From Acrocarpospora pleiomorpha (GTDB lineage Bacteria > Actinomycetota > Actinomycetes > Streptosporangiales > Streptosporangiaceae): a DNA stretch of 64,000 nucleotides. Position 1 is the first letter of the stretch, and each line of letters opens with the position of its first letter. The notes under the pieces are model-generated. The model did not search any database. It was not told the DNA's origin and was given only the letters and a program-made list of their open reading frames with translations. Positions 15,358 to 23,619 of this stretch are shown here, one piece after another. Both the position numbers and the translations under genes were made by a program. The stretch is taken from positions 23,976 through 87,975 of the forward strand of contig NZ_BLAF01000018.1 in assembly GCF_009687885.1 (NCBI RefSeq), read 5' to 3'.

Positions 15358-16638
15358 TCAGGACCGCAGCGCGGCGGCCAGTCGGCTGAGCCCGAAGTCC
15401 AGGTCCTCCGCGGCGAGGTTGAGCGCCGGACGCAGCCGGACCGAGCGTTCGCCACACGGCAACATCAGGACGCCCTCGTCCTCGCGCAGTCTCCTGATCA
15501 GCTCGCCCCGATCGGCGGGACTGTCCCCGGGCACATCGAAGGCGCACATCAGCCCCCGGCCACGGGCGTGCTCGACCAGGCCCTCGTCCTCCAGGCCGCG
15601 CAGCGCGCCGAGCAGCTTCTCGCCCAGGATCGTGGCGCGCGGGATCAGCCCGTCCCGCTCGATGATCTCCAGCAGCCGCCGGGATCGCACCATGTCCACC
15701 AGGTTGCCGCCCCAGGTGGAGTTGATCCGCCCGCTCACCTGGAACACGTTGTCCGGCACCAGGTCCACCCGCCGCCCCGCCATGATCCCGCCGACCTGCG
15801 TCTTCTTGGCGAACGCCACGATGTCCGGGACCAGCCCCAGCTGCTGGTACGCCCAGGGCGTCCCGGTCAGCCCGCCCCCCGTCTGCACCTCGTCCAGCAC
15901 GAACAGCGCCTCGTGCCGGTGACACAACCCCTGCATGGCCTGGAGGAACTCGGGCCGCATGTGGTTGTCGCCGCCCTCGCCCTGGATCGGCTCGGCGATG
16001 AAGCAGGCGATGTCGTGGGGATGCCGCCGGAACGCCTCCGCCGCCTGGTCCAGCGCGCGCTCCTCGGCCCGCTCGACATTCCCGAAGTGGATCGCGGGGA
16101 CCTCGACGCGGGGCCAGCCGAACTTGGGGAACCGGTCGGTCTTGACCGGTTCGGTGTTGGTCAGCGAGAGGGTGTAGCCGCTGCGGCCGTGGAACGCGCG
16201 GCTCAGATGCAGCACCTGGGTGCCGAGCCCGGGATGCCGGCCGTGCGCCTCGTTCCAGCGGCTCTTCCAGTCGAAGGCGCACTTGACGGCGTTTTCCACC
16301 GCGAGCGCGCCGCCTTCCACGAAGAACAGGTGCGGCAGCTCCGGATCGCCCAGCACCCGGGTGAAGGTCTCCACGAACCCGGCCAGCTCCTCGGTGTAGA
16401 GGTCGGAGTTGGCGGGTTTGTTGGCGGCCACCCGGCCCAGCCGGGCCAGGAACTCCGGCTCGTCGTCGAACGGGTTCATCCCCAGCGGCGCGGAGGCGAA
16501 CGACGTATAGAAGTCCAGATATTTCCTGCCGTCGCGGGCATCGACCAGCCAGGAGCCCTTGCTCCGCTCCAGATCGAGAACCAGCCGATACCCGTCGACC
16601 AGCAGGTGCCGCCCCAGCCGCGCGTGCACGTCATCCAT
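15358..16638 (-). CDS. lat: L-lysine 6-aminotransferase
   Basis: A 426-residue PLP enzyme of the class III (ornithine aminotransferase-like) family. It should transfer the epsilon-amino group of lysine to 2-oxoglutarate, giving the semialdehyde that cyclises to piperideine-6-carboxylate. Diagnostic stretches are FFVEGGALAVENAVKCAFDWK, AFHGRSGYTLSLTN, FIAEPIQGEGGDNH and the PLP lysine in AFAKKTQVGGIMAG (about 277). GGGGAG precedes the ATG at 16638. The usual piperideine-carboxylate dehydrogenase and an Lrp-type regulator are not adjacent, so it may serve lysine catabolism, stress survival or a distant pathway. Confidence 0.92.
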   Translation of the reverse strand: MDDVHARLGRHLLVDGYRLVLDLERSKGSWLVDARDGRKYLDFYTSFASAPLGMNPFDDEPEFLARLGRVAANKPANSDLYTEELAGFVETFTRVLGDPELPHLFFVEGGALAVENAVKCAFDWKSRWNEAHGRHPGLGTQVLHLSRAFHGRSGYTLSLTNTEPVKTDRFPKFGWPRVEVPAIHFGNVERAEERALDQAAEAFRRHPHDIACFIAEPIQGEGGDNHMRPEFLQAMQGLCHRHEALFVLDEVQTGGGLTGTPWAYQQLGLVPDIVAFAKKTQVGGIMAGRRVDLVPDNVFQVSGRINSTWGGNLVDMVRSRRLLEIIERDGLIPRATILGEKLLGALRGLEDEGLVEHARGRGLMCAFDVPGDSPADRGELIRRLREDEGVLMLPCGERSVRLRPALNLAAEDLDFGLSRLAAALRS

Positions 16639-16697
16639 GTCGTCTCCCCATCGAGTCGTACGGACAACATGATTGCCTCACACACGGCAGGAAATGT

Positions 16698-16726
16698 GAA
16701 TAGCTTCCTCCTATAGAGGTCTATTC
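16698..16726. repeat. Nested inverted repeat upstream of lat
   Basis: GAATAG (16698-16703) pairs with CTATTC (16721-16726), and inside them CCTC (16707-16710) pairs with GAGG (16716-16719). It lies 60-88 bases upstream of the lat start and just after the HdeD-like gene, so it may be an operator or a weak hairpin. Confidence 0.4.
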
Positions 16727-16737
16727 CCGGATGTTCT

Positions 16738-17343
16738 TCAGGCAGCCATCGGGTGCGCGCGATGTCCAGGGTGGTGCGTCACGTGCCGCGCCCGGAACGC
16801 CAGCACCAGCATCGCGGCGCCCAGCACGATCGCGAAGATCCCGATCAGCGCGGCCAGGGCGAGCGCGCCCGCGCCCGGCCAGAGCATCAGGATCGCGCCG
16901 AAGATCGCCGCGAGCACGCCGTTCAGGATCATGCTCCAGTCACCCTCGACCTCCTTGCGCCGCATCACCGCGCCCACGATCTCGACGATGCCGGTGATGA
17001 GGAACCAGGCCCCGATCAGCCAGATCAGGACCAGGGCGGTGATGCCCGGCCAGACCAGGACCGCGATGCCCGCGGCCAGGCTGACGAGGCCGGAGAGGAT
17101 CAGCCAGCCGCGTTCCCCGCTGGGCCGGTCCCGGAACGCGCCCAGGATCGTGGCGGCTCCGTTGATCAGCGCGTACACGCCGAAGACGATGACCAGGGCG
17201 GTCAGGGTTATCGCGGGCCAGATCAGCGCGATGAGACCGAAGATGATCGCCATTACGCCGCGAACGGCCAGCGTCCACCATCGTTCTGGCGCCATCCCCG
17301 TGCCCGTGGCCCCGGAGTGGATGTCGGTATTCCTATTGGCCAT
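16738..17343 (-). CDS. HdeD-like (DUF308) membrane protein
   Basis: A 201-residue protein with six membrane helices arranged as three similar pairs, each ending in a short polar loop. Examples are VMAIIFGLIALIWPAITL, LIWLIGAWFLITGIVEIVGA and GVLAAIFGAILMLWPGAG. The recurring LxWPG turns are typical of DUF308/HdeD proteins, which are linked to acid resistance in enterobacteria but are uncharacterised in actinobacteria. The ATG at 17343 is chosen because GGAGG lies 7 bases upstream; the frame extends 16 codons further without a ribosome site. The tail is histidine-rich. Confidence 0.82.
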   Translation of the reverse strand: MANRNTDIHSGATGTGMAPERWWTLAVRGVMAIIFGLIALIWPAITLTALVIVFGVYALINGAATILGAFRDRPSGERGWLILSGLVSLAAGIAVLVWPGITALVLIWLIGAWFLITGIVEIVGAVMRRKEVEGDWSMILNGVLAAIFGAILMLWPGAGALALAALIGIFAIVLGAAMLVLAFRARHVTHHPGHRAHPMAA

Positions 17344-17429
17344 GACGCCACCTCCATCCCTAATACATGTCCACCAGGAGGCCGTCACCAAGCCCTCATA
17401 TCACCCAAATTGCCGTCAATCATGACAAA

Positions 17430-19037
17430 CTACAGGGCGTTGAGGAAGCGCGCCGCGACCGGGACCGCGGCGCCCGCGCCCGTGCCGCCGTTCTCGACGA
17501 AGACGGCGAACGCCAGATCGTCCTGGTAGCCCACGAACCAGGCGTGATCGGGCCGGCCCTGCCCGACCTCGGCGGTGCCGGTCTTCCCGGCCACCCCGGG
17601 GGGCAGCCCGCCGTTCATCGCGGTGCCCTCGGTGACCACGGCCGCCATCATCACACGCAGCCCGGCCACCACGTCGGCGGGCAGCTCGCGCGGCATCGGC
17701 TGCGGGAGCTGGGCGGCGGGCAGCAGGTGCGGCGAGCGCCAGGTCCCGTTCTGCACGGCCGCCGCCATCGCCGCCATGCACAGCGGGCTGGCCTCCACCG
17801 TGCCCTGCCCGAAAGAGTCCTCCGCCATCGCGTCGTCGTTGCCTGGCGGCGTGAGCGACCCGCAGGTGCCACCCGCGCCGGTGGCCAGGTCGCCGCCGAA
17901 GCCGAACCTGCCCGCCTCGGCGACCAGCGTGTCGGCGGTCAGGCGCTCCACCGCGAGCTGGGCGAACGTGGTGTTGCAGGACTGTGCGAACGCCTGCCGG
18001 AGGGAGAGCGTGCCGAGGTCCCTGCCCTGGTAGTTGAGGATCAACCGGCCGTTCGGGATCTGGTAGCGCCCCGGGCAGGCCGCCGGGGTGTCGGTGGTCA
18101 GCCCGGTGCCGAGCACCGCCGCCGCTGTGACGATCTTGAAGGTGGAGCCGGGCGGGAACTTCTGCTGGAAGGCGCCCTTGCCGCCGAGCCGGTCGGCGAC
18201 CGCGAGCACCTCGCCCGAGGACGGCCGGATGGCGACCAGGGCGGCCGGATTGGCCACGCCGTCCAGCGCCCGCGCGGCCGACATCTGGATGTAGCGGTCG
18301 ATCGTGGTGGTGACCCGGGGCGCGGGCCCGTCGCCCTCCTCGCGGACCAGCTCGATGCCCGGTTCCCCGGGATTCTGGATCTCCGCGATCCACCCCGCCT
18401 CTCCCGGGTGCGCCCCCTGCATCAGATCCGCCACGTACGGCTCGGCCCCGCTGTCCAGCGGCAGCGGCTCGCCCTCCCGGGTCGCCAGCCGGGGCGCCTG
18501 GCCGGGGATCGGGCTGCGCACCACGTGGCCGCCGAACTGGAGGTCGGGGTGGATGACGTCGGGCAGCCAGTCCACCTTCCAGCCAGGACCGGACTTCAGC
18601 AGCCGGAGCACCGAGGGGTAGATGATCTCCTCATCGCCCTTCAGCTGCCATTTGCCGGTAAAGGGAAGTTCCGCGCTGTTCGGGCCGGTCGGAGTGGGGC
18701 CGCCGGGCGAGAGCACGATCGAGTCGGCTCCGACAGCCGTGCGGAACTCGCGGTGCAGGGTGGCGAATTCCGGCGGCACGTCGACCAGCAGTTCGGTCAT
18801 CGCGTCCATGTCGCCCTTCGCCCAGGCCTGCAGGTACGCGGTGCCGACCTCCGCCGGGGTGTCCCCCTCCTCATCCACCCGTGGGTCATCGACCGGGACG
18901 CTGGCCGGGGCGGTGGGCGTGGCTATGGTGTCGGTGGCGCCGGGTTCGCTCCGGCCGCTCATGATCAGGCCGATCACGCCGGAGAGGAATATGGCGAGTG
19001 CCACCGAGATCAGAATGAGCAGCGGCCGCCTGCGCAT
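17430..19037 (-). CDS. Class B penicillin-binding protein (transpeptidase)
   Basis: A 535-residue cell-wall cross-linking enzyme. A membrane anchor (about 5-27) is followed by an NTF2-like MecA-N domain (about 50-165, with the repeated pattern of FTGKWQLKGDEE), a dimerisation region and a transpeptidase domain. The catalytic SxxK is STFK in FPPGSTFKIV (about 294), the SxN is SCN in AQSCNTTFA, and the KTG is in GKTGTAE (about 482). The MecA-N domain is typical of PBPs with low beta-lactam affinity in Gram-positives. ATG at 19037 has AGGAG 7 bases upstream; it is divergent from the spermidine-synthase-like gene. Confidence 0.93.
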   Translation of the reverse strand: MRRRPLLILISVALAIFLSGVIGLIMSGRSEPGATDTIATPTAPASVPVDDPRVDEEGDTPAEVGTAYLQAWAKGDMDAMTELLVDVPPEFATLHREFRTAVGADSIVLSPGGPTPTGPNSAELPFTGKWQLKGDEEIIYPSVLRLLKSGPGWKVDWLPDVIHPDLQFGGHVVRSPIPGQAPRLATREGEPLPLDSGAEPYVADLMQGAHPGEAGWIAEIQNPGEPGIELVREEGDGPAPRVTTTIDRYIQMSAARALDGVANPAALVAIRPSSGEVLAVADRLGGKGAFQQKFPPGSTFKIVTAAAVLGTGLTTDTPAACPGRYQIPNGRLILNYQGRDLGTLSLRQAFAQSCNTTFAQLAVERLTADTLVAEAGRFGFGGDLATGAGGTCGSLTPPGNDDAMAEDSFGQGTVEASPLCMAAMAAAVQNGTWRSPHLLPAAQLPQPMPRELPADVVAGLRVMMAAVVTEGTAMNGGLPPGVAGKTGTAEVGQGRPDHAWFVGYQDDLAFAVFVENGGTGAGAAVPVAARFLNAL

Positions 19038-19059
19038 ACGGTTTCTCCTGGACGTTGGA

Positions 19060-19069
19060 GAGTGCACTC
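19060..19069. repeat. Palindrome in a divergent promoter
   Basis: GAGTGCACTC is a perfect 10-base palindrome in the 59-base gap between the PBP gene and the spermidine-synthase-like gene. It could be a shared operator. Confidence 0.3.
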
Positions 19070-19096
19070 CTGGATATATCACGCATAGGAGACAGA

Positions 19097-19945
19097 ATGG
19101 CGAAGGTTGTGAAGGAGCCCCTGCCGGGACGGTATCCGGTGAGTTACGGCGAGGTGGAACTCCTGCGCGACCTCGACCGGCCGTACGGGTGGGTGCTGTG
19201 CAGCGGCGGGGTGCCGCAGTCGTATGTGGACCTGGCCGACCCCACCTACCTGGACTTCGAGTATGTGCAGCTCATGGGCACGGTCATCGACGTCCTGCCG
19301 GGCGGGCCGCTGGATGTGGTGCACGTGGGCGGCGGGGCGTTCACGCTGCCCCGGTATGTGGCGGCCACCCGGCCGGGGTCCCGGCAGATCGTGATCGAAC
19401 CGGATGAAGGGCTTGTTCAGCTGGTTCGCGAGCAGCTCGGGCTCCGGTCCGTACCGCGCCTGAAGGTGAGGATCACCGACGGGCGGCGGGGCGCGACCGG
19501 GATCGAGGACGCGTCCGCCGACCTGGTCGTGCTGGACGCGTTCACCGGCGCGATCATGCCGGTGGAGCTGGCCACGACCGAATATCTGGCCGACATCGCG
19601 CGGATCCTGCGGCCGGGCGGCACGCTGCTGGTCAACGCGGCCGACGGCAAGGGCCTGATGTTCGCGCGGCGGCTGGTGGCCACGCTGCGCCGCGCGTTCC
19701 GGCACGTGCTGCTGCTGGCCGAGCCCGGCGTGCTGCGCGGGCGCAGGTTCGGCAACCTGATCCTGGTCGGGTCGGCCCGCGAGCTGCCGGTGGACCGGCT
19801 GGTCCGCAGCGCGGCGGGCGGCCTCACCCAGGCCCGCTGCGTGCACGGCGAAGCCCTGGTCAACTTCGTCGCCGGAGCCGCGCCGATCCGGGACGGCGAG
19901 CCGGTGGTCGCCCCCGTGCCGCCCCCGGACGTCTTCGGTCATTAA
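19097..19945 (+). CDS. Spermidine-synthase-like methyltransferase-fold protein
   Basis: A 282-residue protein with the Rossmann core of spermidine synthases. VVHVGGGAFTLPRYVAAT is the SAM/dcSAM loop, IVIEPDEGLVQL follows with the acidic residue of strand 2, and DLVVLDAFTGAIMPVEL is the catalytic-loop region. The aminopropyl-transfer residues are only partly conserved (the usual D-Y/S-S-D loop is DAFTG here), so polyamine synthesis is unproven. ATG at 19097 has AGGAG 5 bases upstream. No membrane segments are fused, unlike many actinobacterial homologues. Confidence 0.78.
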   Translation: MAKVVKEPLPGRYPVSYGEVELLRDLDRPYGWVLCSGGVPQSYVDLADPTYLDFEYVQLMGTVIDVLPGGPLDVVHVGGGAFTLPRYVAATRPGSRQIVIEPDEGLVQLVREQLGLRSVPRLKVRITDGRRGATGIEDASADLVVLDAFTGAIMPVELATTEYLADIARILRPGGTLLVNAADGKGLMFARRLVATLRRAFRHVLLLAEPGVLRGRRFGNLILVGSARELPVDRLVRSAAGGLTQARCVHGEALVNFVAGAAPIRDGEPVVAPVPPPDVFGH

Positions 19946-20031
19946 TCAGAAACCCGTCCCATAGCCAGCCGCATAGCCACCGACCAAGCGATTCGCCGCT
20001 GCGGCTGTCCAGATCACGACTTTCTAATTAA

Positions 20032-20301
20032 TTAGGAGCCACCCTGTTCGGCCACGATCCGGTCGATGTGCCCGGCCAGCTGGTAGTCCATGTCGGTGAG
20101 CCCGCCGGTGTCGTGCGTGGTGAGCGCGAAATGCACGGTACGCCACCGGATGTCGATGTCCGGATGGTGGTTCATGCGTTCCGCCTCCACCGCCACGGCG
20201 GTCACGATGCCGATCGCGGTCGGGAAGTCGGGCGCGGTGACCGTGCGGCGCAACGTGTTGCCGTCCCTCGTCCAGGTGGGCGGCTCGGGCTCACTGTTCA
20301 T
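20032..20301 (-). CDS. Pterin-4a-carbinolamine dehydratase
   Basis: An 89-residue protein that dehydrates 4a-hydroxytetrahydropterin. The family signature E-x3-[HN]-H-P-x5-W is intact in ERMNHHPDIDIRWRTVHFAL, followed by THDTGGLTDMDYQLA, which supplies the second histidine/aspartate set. The length is normal. No aromatic-amino-acid hydroxylase lies nearby, so it may act on pterins from another source or have a molybdopterin-linked role. A TAGGCT box 6 bases before the ATG indicates a leaderless mRNA. Confidence 0.92.
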   Translation of the reverse strand: MNSEPEPPTWTRDGNTLRRTVTAPDFPTAIGIVTAVAVEAERMNHHPDIDIRWRTVHFALTTHDTGGLTDMDYQLAGHIDRIVAEQGGS

Positions 20302-20307
20302 GGCCCG

Positions 20308-20313
20308 AGCCTA
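20308..20313 (-). promoter_or_regulatory. -10 box of a leaderless transcript (pterin dehydratase)
   Basis: TAGGCT on the minus strand is 6 bases upstream of the ATG at 20301, with no ribosome-binding sequence. Confidence 0.45.
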
Positions 20314-20325
20314 ACCATCCCCCGC

Positions 20326-20916
20326 TCAGAACATCGGAGCGCCACTCCCCGGTGCGGGCGAGGTCTTCGCCCGGGACCGGCGGGCCATGGACATGACCCC
20401 GCGCACCATGTGGGTGGCGTGGGTCTGCTGCCTGGTCGCGATCGACTCGGCCAGGATCGGCTCCAGCTCCGGCATCAGCCGGGGCAGCTGGGTGACGCTC
20501 CACTCGTGCCATCGGGAGAACTCGGTGCCGCCGCTGTCGCTGTCCTCGCCCCGGTAGGCCATCATGACCGGACAGTGATCGTTGGCGTAACCGAGCCAGG
20601 ACTCGATGGCCGAATTGAACCGTTCCACACGTGAGACAGCCGCGTAGAACCAGCCGTCGTCCCCCAGGTAATCCTCATCGCCGGACTTGGCCGGGTAGGC
20701 CCTGGCCAGCGCACCGTGCAGAAACAACCCACTCGCGACGACCAGCTGGCGCCCCTCGGACCAGTCGATCGTGTCCTGGAGCGGTCCAGGACAGCTCGAT
20801 TCGATGGCCGTGCGCTGGTAACTCGAGGGTTCTCGCTCGAAACGCACGTGGACCTCGGCCCACATGTAGTACTTGGCTTCGCCTGCCCCGAAGAAGGGGA
20901 AGGGAAATTCATTCAT
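20326..20916 (-). CDS. Hypothetical protein, 196 residues
   Basis: I recognise no family. The protein starts MNEFPFPFFGAGEAKYYMWAE, is rich in aromatic residues through the first two thirds, has no membrane helix or signal peptide, and ends with a basic, low-complexity tail (SMARRSRAKTSPAPGSGAPMF). The coding character is good: G/C-rich third positions and no long shadow gene. It is divergent from the large LAL regulator, and two inverted repeats sit between them. A GATC-rich start region gives GGGAGATCAG before the ATG as a possible ribosome site. Confidence 0.65.
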   Translation of the reverse strand: MNEFPFPFFGAGEAKYYMWAEVHVRFEREPSSYQRTAIESSCPGPLQDTIDWSEGRQLVVASGLFLHGALARAYPAKSGDEDYLGDDGWFYAAVSRVERFNSAIESWLGYANDHCPVMMAYRGEDSDSGGTEFSRWHEWSVTQLPRLMPELEPILAESIATRQQTHATHMVRGVMSMARRSRAKTSPAPGSGAPMF

Positions 20917-20941
20917 CTGATCTCCCAGACGGCGGAATCGG

Positions 20942-20957
20942 TGACATCACGGTGTCA
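20942..20957. repeat. Inverted repeat TGACA-N6-TGTCA
   Basis: Perfect 5-base arms lie 26 bases upstream of the hypothetical gene and 52 bases upstream of the LAL regulator gene, a position suited to a shared operator. Confidence 0.35.
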
Positions 20958-20988
20958 GGTCCCCCGAACTCCTAGCATCCGTAGTATT

Positions 20989-21010
20989 ACGGGACTTTAC
21001 TGGGTCCCGT
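20989..21010. repeat. Inverted repeat overlapping a start codon
   Basis: ACGGGAC (20989-20995) and GTCCCGT (21004-21010) are perfect 7-base arms. The right arm covers the GTG start of the LAL regulator at 21009, so binding or an RNA hairpin there would block initiation. Confidence 0.45.
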
Positions 21011-23618
21011 GTTCGTCGGACGTGTGACGGAGTTGACTGCGCTCGCTGAGGCGGCTGAGCGTGGCGGTCTCGCTGAGGTGGTCGGGGAGCCTGGGATCGG
21101 CAAGACCCGGCTGCTGACCGAGTTCGCCCGGCGCGCGGAGAAGCAGGGCCTGACCGTGCGCCGCGGCCGGGCCACCGAGTACGAGCGGGAGATGCCCTAC
21201 CGCGCCTTCGAGGAGGCGTTCGATCCGTTCCCGACCGGCGACCGGCTGGTGCTCGCCCGGGAGGTGCGGGCGCGGCTCGCCGCGGCGGCCCCGGCCGTGC
21301 TGATCCTGGACGACCTGCACTGGGCCGACCCCGGCTCGATCGAGCTGCTCGCCTACCTGCTCCGCCGCCCGCTCCCCTCCGAGCGGGTGCTGCTGGTCTG
21401 CGCCTACCGCGACCGGCAGGGCGGCGTACGGCTCCCGGCCGCGCTGGCCGAAGCCGGGCCCGCCGCCGTGCCACACGCCCGGATCGAGGTCCCGCCGCTG
21501 GCCCTGGCCGACGCGGAGGCCCTGATCGGCAACCGCCCCGGGCTGCGCGCCCTCTACGCCGAGAGCGGCGGCAACCCCCTCTACCTGGAGGCCCTGGCCG
21601 GCCAGGAGGACCGGGTGGTGTCGCGCTCCGGCCACCGCCACGACCTCACCGGCCTGCTGCTCGGCGAGATCGCCCTGCTGTCGGCCACCGAGCTGCTGGT
21701 GGCCCAGTCGGCCGCCATCCTGGGCGACGAGTTCACCCCCGACGACGTCGCCATGGTGCTCGACTCCCCGCACACCGAGGCCCTCGGCCGGCTGGCCGCG
21801 CGCGACCTGATCCGCCCCGACGGCAACGGCAGGTTCCGCTTCCGGCATCCCCTGCTCCGCCGCCTGATCTACGAGAAGGCCGACCCCGCCTGGCGGATGA
21901 GCGCCCACCGGGTGGCCGCCCGCGAGCTCACCCTGCTCCGCGCGCCGGTCCGCGAGGTGGCCCACCACGTCTCCCGTACGGCCAGCAGGCACGACCCCGG
22001 CGACCTGAAGACGCTGATGGAGGCCGCCAGGGAGGCCATCATGGTCGCCCCCGCCGCGGCCATCGACTGGCTGACGGCCGCCCTGCCCCTGGTCGGGGAC
22101 CTCACCGATCCCGCGTCTGTGGAGCTGCGCGTGCTGCTGGCCAGGGCGTACACCTTCGACGGGCAGCTGGAGGCGGCCAGGGCCGCCATGCACGAGCTGC
22201 TGCCGCACCTGCCGGTGGGCAGCCGCGGCGAGGTGGTGGCCGCCTGCGCGGTGGTGGAACGGCTGCTCGGCCGCTACCAGGAGTCGGCCTCGCTGCTGGC
22301 CGCCGAGGTCGGGCAGGGCGGCAAGGGCGCCTGGCTGCACCGCGAGCTGGCCACCCTGCGGCTGCAGATGGGCGACGTCGGCGGGGCGCTGTCGGAGGTG
22401 GCCGAGGCGATCGCCGCCGCGGCCGCCCCCGAGGAAGAGGCGGCGGCGCACTCCCTGCTGGCCTTCACCGCCGCCTACGAGGGCAATCCGCAGTCCTCAG
22501 GCGAGGCCATCGCCGAAGCCCGCGCGCTGGCCGACGGCCTCAGCGACGCCGAGGTCATGCGCGAGCTCACCTGCCTGTCCCGGCTGGCCTGGGCCGAGCT
22601 CTTCATGGAGCTGCACGCCGACGCCGAACGGCACGCCCGCCGCGCGCTCGCGCTGGCCCGGCCGCTCGGCCGCAGCGGCATCCTGGCCGACGTGCTCACC
22701 GCCGCCGCCCAGATCTGCGGCCGCACCGGCCGCCTGGCCGAGGCCATCACGTTCGGCCAGGAGGCCGAGGACGTCGCCCACCAGTCCGGCAGCCCCACCC
22801 TGCTCGCCCTGGTCCAGGCCATCCACGCCGAAGCCCTCTCCTTCGTGGACCTGAGCAGGGCCGTGCACCTGGCCACCCGGGCCGGGGAGTCGGTGGCCGG
22901 GGTCGACGGCTGGTGGTCGGCCACCACCGTCTGCCTGTCCGCCCAGGTCCTGCTGGTCGCGGGGGAACCCGACCGGGCCCGCTGGATGTTGCTGGGCATC
23001 GGCGGCGGGGTCGGCATGCCGCAGTGCCAGCCCGGCTACCGCCCGATGTGGCTGGAGTCGCTCACCCAGGCCGCGCTCGGCTGCGACGAGATCGCCTGGG
23101 CCAGCGCCGCCGCCAGCGCCGCCATGACCGCCGCCGACGCTCTCACGCTGCCGGCGCAGCGGGCCTTCGCGCTGCGCGCCCAGGCCTGCGTCCGCCTGGC
23201 CGAAGGCGACCAGCGCACCGCCGAAGCCCTCGCCGAGCAGGCGGTCGGCCTGTTCAGCGACGTCAACATGCGCCCGCATGTGGCGCGCACCCTGCTGATG
23301 ACGGCGGGCGCCCGCACCGACCCCCACCACGCGCTGGCCACCGCCAGGAACATCGCGCTGGACATCGGGGCCACCGTGCTGGTGGAGGAGGCCGAGCGGG
23401 AGCAGCGCCGCCTGGCCGCCAGGGCGCCGCGCCGGGGCGAGCTGCTGACCCGGCGGGAACGCCAGATCGCCGAGCTGGCGATGACCGGCATGACCAGCAA
23501 GGAGATCGCGACCAAGCTGCTGCTCAGCAGCCGCACGGTGGACGACCACCTGGCCCGCGTCTACCGCAAGCTGGGCGTCTCCTCCCGCGCGGCCCTCGCC
23601 AGGGTGCTGCTGAACTGA
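21009..23618 (+). CDS. Large ATP-binding LuxR (LAL) transcriptional regulator
   Basis: An 869-residue STAND-type regulator. An AAA ATPase module occupies the N-terminus with Walker A GEPGIGKT (about 25-32) and Walker B VLILDDLHWADP (about 97-108). About 500 residues of TPR-like helical repeats follow, and the protein ends in a LuxR HTH (about 805-869, LTRRERQIAELAMTGMTSKEIATKLLLSSRTVDDHL). Such proteins switch on carbon-use or secondary-metabolite genes upon ligand and ATP binding. The GTG start has no Shine-Dalgarno sequence and overlaps an inverted repeat. The gene is convergent with ngcG, 1 base apart, so a link with the transporter is possible but unproven. Confidence 0.9.
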   Translation: MFVGRVTELTALAEAAERGGLAEVVGEPGIGKTRLLTEFARRAEKQGLTVRRGRATEYEREMPYRAFEEAFDPFPTGDRLVLAREVRARLAAAAPAVLILDDLHWADPGSIELLAYLLRRPLPSERVLLVCAYRDRQGGVRLPAALAEAGPAAVPHARIEVPPLALADAEALIGNRPGLRALYAESGGNPLYLEALAGQEDRVVSRSGHRHDLTGLLLGEIALLSATELLVAQSAAILGDEFTPDDVAMVLDSPHTEALGRLAARDLIRPDGNGRFRFRHPLLRRLIYEKADPAWRMSAHRVAARELTLLRAPVREVAHHVSRTASRHDPGDLKTLMEAAREAIMVAPAAAIDWLTAALPLVGDLTDPASVELRVLLARAYTFDGQLEAARAAMHELLPHLPVGSRGEVVAACAVVERLLGRYQESASLLAAEVGQGGKGAWLHRELATLRLQMGDVGGALSEVAEAIAAAAAPEEEAAAHSLLAFTAAYEGNPQSSGEAIAEARALADGLSDAEVMRELTCLSRLAWAELFMELHADAERHARRALALARPLGRSGILADVLTAAAQICGRTGRLAEAITFGQEAEDVAHQSGSPTLLALVQAIHAEALSFVDLSRAVHLATRAGESVAGVDGWWSATTVCLSAQVLLVAGEPDRARWMLLGIGGGVGMPQCQPGYRPMWLESLTQAALGCDEIAWASAAASAAMTAADALTLPAQRAFALRAQACVRLAEGDQRTAEALAEQAVGLFSDVNMRPHVARTLLMTAGARTDPHHALATARNIALDIGATVLVEEAEREQRRLAARAPRRGELLTRRERQIAELAMTGMTSKEIATKLLLSSRTVDDHLARVYRKLGVSSRAALARVLLN

Positions 23619-23619
23619 C

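Noticed and set aside
20997..22451. A 484-codon minus-strand frame over the LAL regulator
   Set aside because: It is a shadow of the regulator, which has intact Walker motifs.
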